Assembly (NCBI RefSeq): GCF_039555335.1 | Contig: NC_092636.1 | Location: 60,577,991-60,641,990 of the forward strand | Origin: Amphiura filiformis | Taxonomy: Eukaryota; Echinodermata; Ophiuroidea; Amphilepidida; Amphiuridae | Reading direction: 5' to 3' | Length of the DNA: 64,000 bases | Shown here: positions 33,041-45,800 of the stretch, one piece after another | How positions within the stretch are numbered: the stretch's first letter is position 1 | Layout: every line of letters begins with the position of its first letter | The notes under the pieces: model-generated | What the model saw: only the letters and a program-made list of their open reading frames with translations | What the model was told of the DNA's origin: nothing | Database searches by the model: none | Position numbers and translations under genes: made by a program

Positions 33041-35553
33041 TCATAGGCGCGTATCAGCTTCATCCGGCTCAAATGCATGATTAAGTTTCCACATATCATT
33101 TGTTTCTCTTTGAAGGGTTGACACCGATTTATTTTTAGGTAAATACCCCCATTTACCTTTGGGACTACCATACTGTGCAATCTTTACCGCTTCTCTATAC
33201 CCACAGGCCATTGCGCATGTCATCATCACCACAACTACTAAAAATATGCAAACACCGATCAGAAAGTTTAAAAACCACACCGCTTGAGCAGGAGTCAAAT
33301 TCCACCCATCATCTTCGCCTATTTTGCATTCATCTTTGTCGCAAGTGCTATATTCTAAAATGTCTGGAATTGTTTCTGTCCAGAAGTAGATCTGTTGCCA
33401 TCTGTACCGGTGCCTTGCTGACACACTGTCTTCATTGGTGGTATCGTTGGCAGAAAGGTACATGTAAGACATATCGTTGAGGTTGTAATTTGGCCACGTT
33501 GGAAGATCATTGATTGCATTGGCTGCTGCTGGTTGATCGGGATTCTGATTTGGATTGCTGGAAATGAAACGAGCAAAGAAGATAATACATGATTAAAATT
33601 ATATTTTCCTGGCATTTTAGGGTGTGAAAAAGGTTATGCCTAGCAGCTGGTCATGCTGATCTCAGATCGGGCGGATTCCTATATATATCTAGGTAAAAAG
33701 AGGGCATTCCATGATGAATCTACCTCAGTGCAAATGTCTCATCCCCATCTCCAAGCGGATGCCTTACACGTTAAAATCGGATGCCCTTTGGTCCCACCAC
33801 TAGTAGCATGGTGTCGTGTTCAATGGAGGCAGTTCCTCTATTAAAACAATTATTGCTGACTGCATTTAGCATTTGCTTTCGGTAATCTAGTTTGGATGCG
33901 GTTTATTATTAAAATATGAAGCTGCTTATGAGACAAATCATTCCAATTCTTAGTCCTCACGGTGACATTTCTGAAATAATACCCACTGTGGTAAACTTAC
34001 CCGCTTTTTGCAAAGTTTGTCCAATACATCATCATTGTATCACTCAGTTCCTCTTCATCCTCAGTAAAGTATCCCATTAACTCAGCATTAAATGGTGCGC
34101 CCCATACGTATGGTAGCTCTTCAGAATGAAAGGCTCCAGGTAAACTGTTAGTACTATCAATTTCAGTTCTATGATCAAAGACGTACATAAACGTGTTACT
34201 AGATTGCCCTGCCGAAATCCATGACGTCAAGAATTCATAAACTTTAACGACAGAGTTCATATCTCCGATCAAGTTCAAAGCTTGCCGTAGCCTGGCTATA
34301 TCATCACCATACCCATGATACACGTACTTGTCCCAATCAGTGTATAGTTGATTGACAGACGAAGCAACTAATTTTTGTTGATCTCCAAAATCTGCTAGAA
34401 ATGAATTAAGCAGAGTGTTCCAAGATTTCGGAGATAATCCAGATGTGAGATCTCCAGTAACCATGGTGACGCCATTGATCTCTTCAATCTGCCTTATAAA
34501 ACCTTCTAATGTGTTAACACCAATCAAAAGATCATGATCCATGACCATGTAGGCATCTGTTGCTGAAGAGTCCACTGATGGTATGGGAAGGAATTCACCA
34601 TCAATAACAGGTCCCCATGTAATGCGCCAGGGATGCTTTTTCACGATTCTCCATGCATCCATTAAAGTTTGTAAGTCACTTTCACGTAAACATTGAATAA
34701 GATCAGTATTGCTTTCGAAGTTATTGCAATTACCTGCATTTGCTCCAAACTCACGAGCTAAATTCACTGGTTCTCTGAAGCCTTCGTTTAAATTCCAAGG
34801 TATAACGACTGAACTTTCTGCAATAACACGATGAAACAGTTCTTGGCTACCAGGCGCAAAGAGATGTAAAGACGCACTGATTCCACCGGTTGATTGTCCA
34901 AATAAAGTTACCCGATTTGGATCGCCACCAAATCGACTGACATCTCTTTGGATCCAGCGAAGCACAAGTTGTTGGTCAAGCAAAGCATAATTTCCAGTCG
35001 CATATTCATCTAGAGTTGTCAGGAACCCAAATGGTCCTAACCTGTAATTGAAGGTGACAACTACTACACTACCTCTGGTGGCTAACACAGCACCATTGTA
35101 AGCTGCACCTTGACCAACTTGGAATTCTCCTCCATGTACCCACACCATTACAGCATGTTTTTCAGTACCACTTGGGTTCATATCACTTGGTGTAAACACA
35201 TTAAGAGTCAAGCAATCCTCACTTATAGCCTTAGCAGATTCAGGAACATCGAACAAGTAGTCTCTCCCATCATAAATCTCGCTGATTTGGACAATATCTT
35301 GCGGGCACGATGGGCCGTACTGCATCGTATTCAGAGTATCATTCCAAGGCGACTTCGGTACTGATGGAGCAAAACGTCTTGGTTGTTCAGCGTATGGTAT
35401 ACCAAGGAAGGCACGATACTGTTCTCCATCTAGATTCTTTAGAGCTCCTCTAACTGTTCCAGATGATGTTTCTATCTGCACTTGTGCAAAACCCAATCTC
35501 AGTAGTAGAAAAAGACTCCAGAGAACTCTAAAATACTGCCGCAGAGAAAGCAT
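33041..35553 (-). CDS. membrane-anchored carboxylesterase with complete catalytic triad
   Basis: Two exons on the minus strand, 35553-34001 and 33557-33041, joined at GG|C (Gly518), encode 689 residues. There is a signal peptide at 1-23, then a cholinesterase-type domain with nucleophile S221 (GQSTG), acid E350 (GVNTLEG) and H476 (FHSEELPYVWG). An FWTE-containing linker (about 576-579), a Cys-rich juxtamembrane piece and a transmembrane helix at about 609-634 follow, then a cytoplasmic tail ending DTRL. The domain order matches neuroligins, but the triad is intact, so I infer a surface ester hydrolase. The linker and anchor are homologous to the last exon of the tandem esterase, with which it lies tail-to-tail. 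DTRL fits a class I PDZ ligand (S/T-x-hydrophobic). Confidence 0.88.
33558..34000 (-). other. intron of the single-domain esterase
   Basis: The donor GTAAGT (34000-33995) and the acceptor 'tttcatttccag' before 33557 are good matches. The intron lies in the same phase and at the same place (just after YWTNFAKSG) as the one after the first esterase domain in the tandem gene, which supports common descent. Confidence 0.75.
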
Positions 35554-35578
35554 GGTTGATGTTGTTGTCCAAACTCAG

Positions 35579-35585
35579 TTTTATA
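35579..35585 (-). promoter_or_regulatory. possible TATA box of the single-domain esterase
   Basis: The minus strand reads TATAAAA 26 nt upstream of the ATG at 35553. A start site 30 nt downstream would fall at the ATG itself, so if real the 5' leader would be almost absent. Composition alone could explain the match. Confidence 0.25.
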
Positions 35586-36595
35586 ATGTCACATAGATGA
35601 TAATAGTCCCAGACACGATTATAAATGTATAATATATCAATAGTTGTGTTGCAATTTTTCTTGTCCGATTTTATTACACCACAATTTCCATAATTTTGTT
35701 GAAATCGGAAGACGACAAGTTTTAGTTTATTTTTACATATATCCCGATTCCTTACAAAGGGTCACCCCTCTCCAAAGTACACAAAAGTAGTGATTTATTC
35801 AGTCACTGGTCGTGCTACTGACCACTAGTTGCCCTACTTACGCATATTTAATAGTTGAATGAATGAACACTGAATTAAGAATTTCATTGCTGGACCACTG
35901 GCCTCACCCACTTAAAAAGAGGCAAACATACATTCAAATATCCTGGGTAAAATCAGGAAAGTTCAACTTTCCTGGTAAAATATATTTTGTTAATCTGCTT
36001 GCTGGTTCATTTTATCTGTGAACTGTCTAAGTGGTAAAACCCGTTCATTATGTGGTCCTCCCATAAACTATGGAGGTAGATTTGATCTCTGCTTGTTTCC
36101 GTTTTATGTAAGCTAAGCAAAAAATGCAAGCTAATGCACATATCTCGGTCTGTTGGTCATTCTGTTCGCAAGCGATATCGTGTAAGCATGTAAATGGTTA
36201 AAGCAAACACGAGCCAAGTGTGTAAATGGCTGAATGGTCCGCCCCAATGCACATATTCAATCAGCATGAATAACTATACATTGTTACCCGGCCCAGACTA
36301 AAAAGAGTAGAATTTTCAAGGTTTTTGGTGTTTCCCTTCGCAGTCTGAATCATAATTTAGAAATTTGGAAGAACAAAAGAGAGGTGGAGCTGGAGTTGAT
36401 CTGCGTCCAAATGGGGGTAGTATTTGTTCTATATGCATTCACCCCGACCGCAACAAACAATCTACCTTCAGCGCTGAAATAAAAGTCGTCATTTTTTTGT
36501 TTTTTAATCTGTACAACTTCATGCAGTTGAGTAAAGAAACCGCGAGTAAGCCAAGAAACTGGTTTGGTCATGTTCAGAATAAAAATTGTTCTTAT
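35586..36595. other. gene-free stretch upstream of the single-domain esterase
   Basis: AT-rich DNA. The open frames at 36350-36637 on either strand have no recognisable motif. Nothing else seen. Confidence 0.4.
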
Positions 36596-37312
36596 ATAAG
36601 GGGGCAGGCAGGGACACTCAAATTGGGAAATTTTTAGACATTGTTTTGTATTGTATCTTTAAAAGTACATAAAAGTATTTTCAAAGAAAATGCAAGGAAT
36701 CCATCTAGCACAGAGATATGTGCAAAAATGAGCAGTTTTTGAGAAAAGCATCAACTTTGATTTTCCATCGGCCTACCACTGAATGTTTTTCGGTCCACCC
36801 TAACAACTTACCCTAAATATCGAAATTGACAAAAAATGCGTATTTGTGTTCTAAAGACACAATGTTCTAAAGACACAAAACTAGAAAGGTTTTGTCAAAT
36901 TTTGTAATTTTTCTTCGTTTTAAAAATATGGGTCAAAAAGGATCAAAATTTGCCTTTTTTTTTCAATGTTGACCAATAGACCCCTATTTCAAGGTATATT
37001 TTTAAAACGAATAAAATTAACAAATTTGAGAACCCCCTTCCTAAGTTGTATCTTTACAACAAATTTGCAATTTTCGTCAATTTAGATATTTAAGGTTTGT
37101 TATGGCGGACTGAAAAAAAAATTGGCATGGAAAATCAATTTTGGTGCTTTTCTCAAAACTGCTGACTTTTGTAGAAATCTGCCGTGCAGGTTGGATTTCT
37201 TGCATTATTTCAGTCTGAAAATGTACACTTTTATATGCTTATCATCATTACTAAACAATACAAAACAATCTCTAAAATTTCCCAATTTGCGTGATCCTGC
37301 GTGCCACCTTAA
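36596..37312. mobile_element. TTAA-type fold-back element, 717 bp
   Basis: The left arm 'caaattgggaaatttttaga' and the right arm 'aaaatttcccaatttg' are inverted, as are the ends 'ggggcaggcagg' and 'cctgcgtgccacc'. The arms extend far inward ('gcagtttttgagaaaagc' against 'gcttttctcaaaactgc'). The right border is TTAA (37309-37312) and the left is ATAA. Confidence 0.65.
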
Positions 37313-37338
37313 GAAACAATTGGTTGATATCCTTTGCC

Positions 37339-37392
37339 GAGGTGTGGGTGGGGGTGTGGGTATGGAGGGGGGTGCGTCGGGGTGTGTGGGTG
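37339..37392 (+). other. G-rich tract with quadruplex potential
   Basis: At least five runs of three or more G ('gggtgggggtgtggg', 'ggaggggggt', 'cggggtgtgtgggtg') lie within 54 bp of otherwise AT-rich DNA. The spacing fits the loop lengths of an intramolecular G-quadruplex. No gene start is adjacent. Confidence 0.6.
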
Positions 37393-37867
37393 TATTCACT
37401 TTCGCCTTTCCCTTTCATGCATTTAAAGAACAGTTTTAAAACATGTGCAAACAAGCTTTAAGCCAAAAAGCAAATAGTTGGTATAAGTGAAAACATTTTA
37501 AGTACTGATATGAGTTTTGGTGAATTACTTTACCAAGCCCTAGGCTAAGATATATTTATTTCAACTGTTACTTTATATAGCCTGGCCTAATAGTGAACCG
37601 ATAACATCTATGCCCAGTCAAATGAGTTTGCACTAGCTTTTTGTAAATTTTGTAATGCGTTTAAATCTCGTTTTATATAGGTCACGATTCACGAATGCTT
37701 CTTTTAGTATCATCTCATCGAGTTTGGCCGCTTGCAGCCTTAATATTTAGTAATAATCTGCGTGCATTTTAGATACGTCTTTGTTAATGTAGTTGGATAT
37801 AGATACCCAGATATCTGCAGCAAGCCTTGTTTTAGCACTTTAAAAGTTATATTAACCAATGATAATG

Positions 37868-37873
37868 ATGACG

Positions 37874-37909
<36 letters not shown>

Positions 37910-37960
37910 TAATAATAATGAATTATAACAACAACAACAATAATAATAATAATGAATTAT

Positions 37961-37999
<39 letters not shown>

Positions 38000-38046
38000 A
38001 ATAATAATACTAATAACAATAATTAATTAATAATGATAATAATAAT
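37868..38046 (+). repeat. AAC/AAT microsatellite
   Basis: Trinucleotide runs alternate between (AAC)n and (AAT)n, with 'aatgaattat' separators repeated. The 'poly-Asn' open frame across it is an artefact of the repeat. Confidence 0.9.
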
Positions 38047-38388
38047 TAATAAAATCATTTAATTTATAAGTTTGCCTCAATCACTTAACATGTGGATAAA
38101 TCAAGTGCACTGAAACTTAATAAACAGCCACAGGATATAGCAAACCAATGTATTGAAGGTGCATCCATGCAGTTGCTTTGTTTAATGATCACAATATGGG
38201 TCTATATTACCGTCTATTTAATCAAGTGGAAAATCATGCCAAAAGGTCACCATTAATAACATAAATTAGGGTTTTTTTCTGGAAATGAGCCAAGTCTTAT
38301 TGTTATCTGCGAATTGTATAGTCTGTGTCATACGAAACTAAATATGTGCGTTATCTTGTATTTTGTAGATTTTAGTACTTCTTTTTAT

Positions 38389-39280
38389 TTAAGGGGGTGC
38401 TACACCCATGTGGTAAATTTGTGACTATTTTTGCATTTTTCTTAAAAAATAATTACACACTGGTAACAAAAGTTATGTATATTATTGGGGCAAGGAATCC
38501 AATTACTACACTGAAATTTGAGTGACTCAAGACAAGAGGTTCAGTATTATGATAGGAAACAAGGTACATCCTAGCGGTACCTTATTTCTGATCATAAATA
38601 ACAAACCGCTTGTCTTGGGTCACTGAAATTCCAGGTTAGTAATTGGATTCCTTGCCCCTATAATATACAGTAAGCAAAAGAATTAAGGTAGCAGTTGTGT
38701 TCACCCCTGTATATTCTAAATAAAGACAAATGTGTCAAAATTAAAACAAGCAACCGATGCCTCTACTTTTTAGCTCTGATTTAAGACCTTATTTGTTGAA
38801 ATTGGTTGAGAATTAAAGAAACGGTAGTCCAAAACCTGATGAAGATACGAAATAAAAAGTTGCACTTTTGTGTTCTAATCAATGAAAGCACGATGCTAGT
38901 TTTTCGTGCTAATCAATGAAAGCACAGCGCTAGTTATCTTGTTCGCATACGCTTTGTGTACAAATCAATAGGGCATGTAATGTGGCAAACTGCAACTTTT
39001 ATATTTGCATCTTCCTTCGGTTTTTGGATCGTCGTGTCTTTATTTCTTGGACAATGTCAACGAATGAGGTCTTAAATTCGAGCTGAAAGATGCAGCTATT
39101 GGCTGTTGGTTCCAATTATGACATGTTTGCCTTTGTTTAGGATATACAGGGGGTTAACGCAACTGGTACCTTAATTTTTTGGCTTACTGTACATAACTTT
39201 TGTTACCACTGTGTTATTAGTTTTTTGAGAAAAATGCAAAAATAGACACAAATTTATCAAGGGGTGTAGTACCCCCTTAA
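38389..39280. mobile_element. TTAA-type fold-back element family B, with nested insertion
   Basis: TTAA borders lie at 38389-38392 and 39277-39280. The arms 'gggggtgctacaccc' and 'ggggtgtagtaccccc' are inverted and continue for about 180 bp, including 'taacaaaagttatgtatatt' and 'gtacataacttttgtta'. The right arm is split by the element at 38668-39189. A decayed relative lies at 12417-13154. Confidence 0.75.
38668..39189. mobile_element. TA-type fold-back element nested in family B
   Basis: The ends 'cagtaagcaaaagaattaag' and 'ttaattttttggcttactg' are inverted. TA flanks it (38666-38667, 39190-39191). Removing it restores the outer arm 'cctataatatacataac'. The whole 522 bp folds back, with inner pairs such as 'aaaagttgcac' and 'gcaactttt'. 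Confidence 0.75.
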
Positions 39281-42200
39281 TATTACAATTAAATTTGTAT
39301 TATATGTGTATTAAAGTATTAAACACATGGATTTTATTTTAGACATTTGAAGAAAACCAAATATATAATTATTATCATACTCCTAGTACTATTGATTTGA
39401 CTTTGAGTGTCTGAACTCAGGAGCCATAAATAAGTAATTCAACAATGGAAAAGTGATGTTAAACATATAAAGCATCTTTTATTTTTTCCAAGCATATAAG
39501 TTATCATGTGCACAATCACATTGATGCATCTGTTGCATGCATCTTAAGAGATAAGACTCAAAGGGTACCAACTCAAAATTGTCCTGTGTGTAATGCTATG
39601 GTAAATTCCCCCACCATATTGGTTTGTCGCTCATGGAGGACAAATAGTGTACCTCCAGCATTTATCAGCCAAAGCCTGTAACAGAACAATAATTGGCATC
39701 TTTTTAAGTGTTATAAACTGAAACTGAAACTGAAACGGAAACATAAAGCTTTCAAATGCAGTGCTTTTATAGTGTAACACAGAACACACTTAGGCATCCG
39801 AATTAGAGTTAGCGTCGTTATTGAGCCCCCTATGTGATGCCATTATACAAAATAAGTATTTTCATATTCCTCAATGTTTTCATTATGCTGAAAATTTTAA
39901 TTTCAGTCCTTGAGACAAATATTACCAAAGACACTGATCACTTCTTCAGAGGACCATCACATATACTGTTAGTCTGTTACATGCATCTGTGTATGCATAT
40001 ATCCTAAAAAATCTAGGGTTTCTCATGATCTCTTTTTGATTTACAGAATTCAAATAATATTTAAAAACAATAAATCTGATTATAATTACAATTGCACTTA
40101 TTATATTACATTAATAATTGTACAAAAAAAATAAACAAATAATTGGTCAAATCCCAAAGAACATCAGAAAAAAACCAAAAAATTGGCAAACTTGCCTACT
40201 GGCCAAACACAAAAATATATTGTCAAAATAAAAAAAGGCACAGAGGGGGAAAACATTAGCTGAAGTATTTTTCACCCTGATGTGGCAGTGGTGTTAACAT
40301 GTTAAGGCATCTATTTCACGTAAATATCTGTAGCGTCTTTAAACAAATATGTGTGTATGCTAGCACCTTGAGCATACACTGGCAATTTGAAGCTGTGCCT
40401 AATGAAATACACACTGACATCACTGCCACATCAAGTGAAAAATGGTATCAACAGTTTTTAGAAATAAGGATGATATGCTATCCTATGGGTTTGTAAAATT
40501 CTACCTAATTCAACACTGACTTCTACATAAATCCTTCCCTGTTGATATGTGACATGCAGTCTGACCTGTATAACGTAAAACCCTACTTTAAACATGACAT
40601 ATGTGTTGAATTCAAGCCAGTAAAAATCTAGGAGGTTCCACAGCTTTCCAAACTAAATGAATCATGAAAATGTTGGCTTATTTCTCACATTAGCTATAAA
40701 ATAATGCAGGGGTTTCAATCCTGTTATCGAATGTGGCCAAGTCAGACCATTCTTTTCAGGTTAACCGTTAAAAAGGCACATATTTACATATAAGGTCATT
40801 GTGCTTTACTGAAAGCTGCTGACCACTTTAGCTAAGACACACCTTATCAACCAAAGGATGTAGATGTATCATACAAGCGTAGAACTGCAGCCTATATATA
40901 GAATAAACATTGCAGCAAGGATCAACTCCCAGAGTTTCATATGGGGCAGACAGACCAATATTAAGCAAGTGCCTTGTTCAGGGGAATTTCAAACTAGTTC
41001 CAAAATTTTCCATTAGAACATAATCATGACACACAACATGGCATAACATAATCCATGATAATAAAAATATCCAACTCACCAAGGTCCTGACCATCTAAAA
41101 GAACACGGTGATATGTAAGGACAAGGTTACCTGCCCAAATCCTAGTATAAACATTTAGTAATTGTTGGTATTTAGTTCCTGCACAAACCTTTTTGGACCT
41201 TTAAACCAAAATTTTGGACCTTTAAACCATTATATGCATTTGTAGTGTTTCTTGACATGTATGGAGAACAAAATAGAAATATCACAGAAACTTGAAAGGG
41301 TAAATTGCATGAAAACTGACAGCAAAAAGTTGATGATTTTTCAGAAAACAGCAAAATATATTAAACTAAATGGTACCTGTTTTTGACACACCACATTTAC
41401 AACAATGGCTATAATGACAAAATTTATAACTTTGATATAATTTTTTGAGTTGTTCATATTATACAGCTATAAAATAACTTTTATACTATTATAAACATAA
41501 TAATAATACAAATAACATAATGATGTTGTAATATGAAAATAAAATAAATATACAAAATGATTGCTAACCAGAGCCATTGGTACAGTAGCAAATTAGTGCT
41601 ATACCACAACAAAATTCAGCCTAGGCTTGATGATGTTACGTATTTATCCGATATACAAACTCACACATTTGTGACCATTCACTACAAACCTCTTGTAAAG
41701 TCGGCCCCCTGTCAATTTTGGTTTGGTTTTATATCATATTTTGAAATTGTATGTCTTAAGCTTTCAAATGATCATTTGACTTTAAAGGATATCCAAAAGC
41801 AGAGTAATGGTCAGTTGAATGTTACAATTCATGCACATACAAATACAACCTTCATGCACATTTTACACTGCAACACAAAATCAAATTTGCCACCTCTACG
41901 AGAGGTTTGTGGTGGATGGTCACATGTGATATGATCAAGCAATATGACTTTGATGTCAACTCAATTTTATCTCTTATATCAGTCATTTTTTGTTTGTAGC
42001 TTGGTTTCTCCAAAAACTGCATCTTTCCATCCACTTGTTAAAAAGTTATTCAAGGTTTAGTCATGACAAAAAACAAAAGGGATTAAAATCATTAAATAGG
42101 AAATTTCTACCCATTTTGCTTGATCACATCACATTTTATATCTTGTCTTATGTACAATCATGACCCATCATCATGAAGTGTCAGTTTTTGAAGTGTTTGT

Positions 42201-42743
42201 TGAGATTGAAATACTTTTACATCTAAGCAGTAGCCACTCTCTCATACTTTATACAAGTATTCATTGATAGTGAATTAGACATTTCCACATGATTACAATA
42301 GCACTGCCCAAGCTTATGAAGGTGTACATAACAAGGTTATAACTAGTCTTCAGCACTCCCAAAAGTTTTGTTCCAAACTGAGACAAACTGATTATCGATT
42401 CATGACATTGAAAGTTTTGGTGTTTCTAGAGACCCTGGGTCATTAATTTTGAAATGATATCGGCCTCAACAGTGAATGTCCGTCCATCAAACATTTGTGA
42501 TGTGCATCTTCTGTGAGCCTATTTCAGATCATAATCAACCTCATTTGAGCACATTTTAAAATTAAAGTGCAAGTTTCATGGGCCAGTAAAGTAACTCTAG
42601 GGGAAGCCAGTCAGTGGGACGACTTTACAAATTTGCTTCCCTTGGAAATTTTGCCCAGTATGCCACCAATCTTGAACCAGTTACAACAGAATTTGGTTAC
42701 TGCAAAATTCTGTCACAAATTTTGGTGAGTGCTAAAGACTTGT
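39281..42743. other. gene-free stretch downstream of EXOC1
   Basis: AT-rich DNA with no recognised gene. A possible fold-back lies at about 41665-41934 ('gtgaccattcactacaaacc' against 'ggtttgtggtggatggtcac'). A short GAAACT run is at 39717-39742. The EXOC1 3' trailer may extend into it. Confidence 0.45.
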
Positions 42744-42744
42744 T

Positions 42745-42750
42745 TTAATT
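42745..42750 (-). terminator. possible poly(A) signal of EXOC1
   Basis: The minus strand reads ATTAAA, a common variant signal, about 70 nt past the stop codon at 42820. Alternative distal signals cannot be excluded. Confidence 0.3.
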
Positions 42751-42819
42751 TGATTTTATCTATGCATTTGTCCACTAGCATGTATAAAGCATACAGGCTC
42801 ATGCATATTTATGAGGTCC

Positions 42820-45800
42820 TCAATGTGATTGGGCAATTTCTGAGAAATACTGGAGCACTTCATTGATACTAAATTCTAACTTGACATTAGCTCCTGGATA
42901 ACATCTTGCAATCAGGCCCTCTATTTGCTTATATTGACGGATGAACTCTTCTTGGAAGGAACGCCATGTTACCTAGCAACAAATAATAAGAGAAAAAATA
43001 TTACAATTGTGGAAAGTGTAAAATTAAACTGTTTTAAAGGGATATACGGTCACTTTGTATATTTCAATTTTGTTTACAAGCAGTAGCGTAGCCAGTGGGG
43101 GGGTTGGCAGGGGGGGAGAGTGCCGCCCGAAAAAAAAAAAATGAAAGAAAAAGTGCCCCTCTGACAAAAAATGAAATAGAAAATCAGGAGGGCAAAGGAA
43201 AAGAAAAGGGGCCCCTTTTCTACCAAAATTCAGCCCGATCATGGGCCAAAATAGTGTAAAATAACAAATATTTGCGCACTACGCGTGCACATCGTCCCAA
43301 TAAAGCCTTTTTTTGAAGCTCATGTATGTATGCATCATTGTATGATGCAACTGTAATTTTTTTCATCTGTGCCCCTGAAATTTTATGTTGCCTCCCCTGA
43401 CCAAAAAAGCTGGCTACGCCTCTGTTTACAGGAGCTTTTCACACCATAAGTTTTACATGTTCAATTCAAGGAGAATGGTGAACAATGTCAACAAAAGAAT
43501 TCCCTGTGTTTAAAGGCAGCACGATACTAATCATACGACAGAATAAACTGCACAAGTGCCCTTTATTCAAGGGTGCACCATTTTACTTAAAGATTATGAA
43601 GAAAACGGCTTTGAGTCCAATTCAACAAGAGGTTAGGTTTCTTTAATCACAACTTGCATACTATTGTCAAGTTGGTGTTACACTTTGGGTGTTTAACATC
43701 CAAAGTGTAAATTTTAAAAAAAATGACTGTATATCACTCTTGTTCTTTACATGAATTCAGGTTTTGTTGGAGTCAAAATGTCCATGTTTGTATTTATTTA
43801 AGCCTGTTCTGTGGGCTTGTTTTTGTTTGAATTCACACACTTTTTCTCACCAGTGTCAGTGTTTTATGTTAGTGAAACTGAGAGGCATCTGAGGTAGAAA
43901 TTATTAAGAGAAATAAATTGTTGCTTCAGGTGTGAACTCAGCAGGATTTTGAAGAAACCCGAAGTGAATAGGGAAAGGTTTGATGGCCAACCACTGGACA
44001 TAATATAATAGCAATGTGCCAGTTATGAATATAACATTATACAGCCACTTATTACCAATTAATCAAATGCGGCACTGTGATTCCTTCAAATACACCACAT
44101 CTGCTTCAAACATTTGGGCAAATCTATTTTAGGATGACACAATAGATATGCAGGGTTTCAATGGGTTTGCAATCTCTTAATAATGTATCCACTACCAGTA
44201 TTAGATACTGAGCTCCAATGTATTATATTGAAGTTGTTGAGAACCAGGACACATTATTTGCCTACCATGCATAATGCATCACAATACAAATGCAAAAAAA
44301 GAAAAACCTCCTTCGTGTAATTGGCCCCTGAACATGTTTCAAGCAAAACTACGTAACCTCTTGGCAGTTTTGTTTTAAACATGTTCAAGGGCCACGAGTA
44401 CGATGGAGGTTTTTCCCATGTTATTCTATTGCATCACCAACCTGGAACAGATTTTCTTCTTCACACAATGTTTTCTCTACTTTCTTGCACAGACCATCTA
44501 GTCCCTTTTTGACCTGAAAGAAATACATATCAATATCAAAGCATTAATTATCCAATCAAAATCTACCTTCACGGATATCATAATAACATGAAGTCATTTT
44601 CAAAGCTGCATCAAGGAATGCTAAGAAGTTATGTTAACATCAGATAAGCAAGGTCTAGTTTCATTCTTTAATAAAGTACTTTTGTTTTTTAAGTCATTCT
44701 TCATGTTAAACCATTAGTTAGCTGGATATTGGGTCGAGCCATGTCCGCCAGGGACAACATTCTCAGGAGAAGCATACTTACCTCTTTGCCTGGATATTGC
44801 TGGATGACTTTCCTTAGTTCTTGTTTATTAAATGCCATCTGATAACCAACTTCTTCCTCTTTCACTCCCTGAGCAACTAACGTCTGCACTCCTTCAAAGA
44901 AACTCTACAAAATCAAAACATAAAGAGGTAACTATTTGGTATCGCTTTCTAATTGTCTCGAAAATGTGGGCAAAGAATGTAAAATTGCGTATAATTTAAA
45001 AATAACGCTGCTCAACGCATGAACAACAATATTCATCAAACAAGAATGATTTATGACCTGACCATGGTCAGGTCATTCACGTTCATGATCAGACTTCTAG
45101 TGCAGTCACATTTCACTGAACTACCAGACAGTTTTCCACACTCTCCTATTAATACACATAGATTTATGAGAGTTAAAATAGCACAATGTGATATAGAAGC
45201 TGGTTTACTAACCACAAAATAAATTAGCAGTATACCAGCATCACTAAGAATTGAACCCAAGCATGCAACCTCATTTCAAATCACTCCCTGTGACTTTGGC
45301 CACTAGTGAATCACTGGAAGAGTTTGGGGACTCATCAAGTGATTTGTCTCTCCTCAGCTGTTAATATGATGCAACCAAAAACAATGCGTGACTTGCAGGA
45401 TATACATCCAATTTAATTTTGAACCACATAATCAACTTACATTAAGTTTATCCATAGGTCTCCCCAGTGACTCCTGTACATAGAGCTGCAAATGCTCTGT
45501 ATACTTCTGTTTGGCTTCTTTCCTCTCATTCTCCAACACTGTTATCTTCAGACGGTACAGAACGGCATGCAGATGGTGGAAGTTCTCAAACATGACAACA
45601 TCTCTGGGTGTTTTCTGGTGTTCCAGGGCTATTCTATGGATGCCTTTGAATTGAGCACTAACCAATTTTGTGTAAGCTTTGTCCAGGTCACCTCTGCGTT
45701 CTGAACCTTTGAATACCATTTCGGCTTCTTCCGCAACTTTCTGTGATAAATATATGAAAAGAGACAGGGTTTCTTAGATGCAAAATGGGCAAAATCACCT

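Noticed and set aside
37762-37962. Poly-Asn open frame
   Set aside because: It is a product of the AAC/AAT microsatellite.
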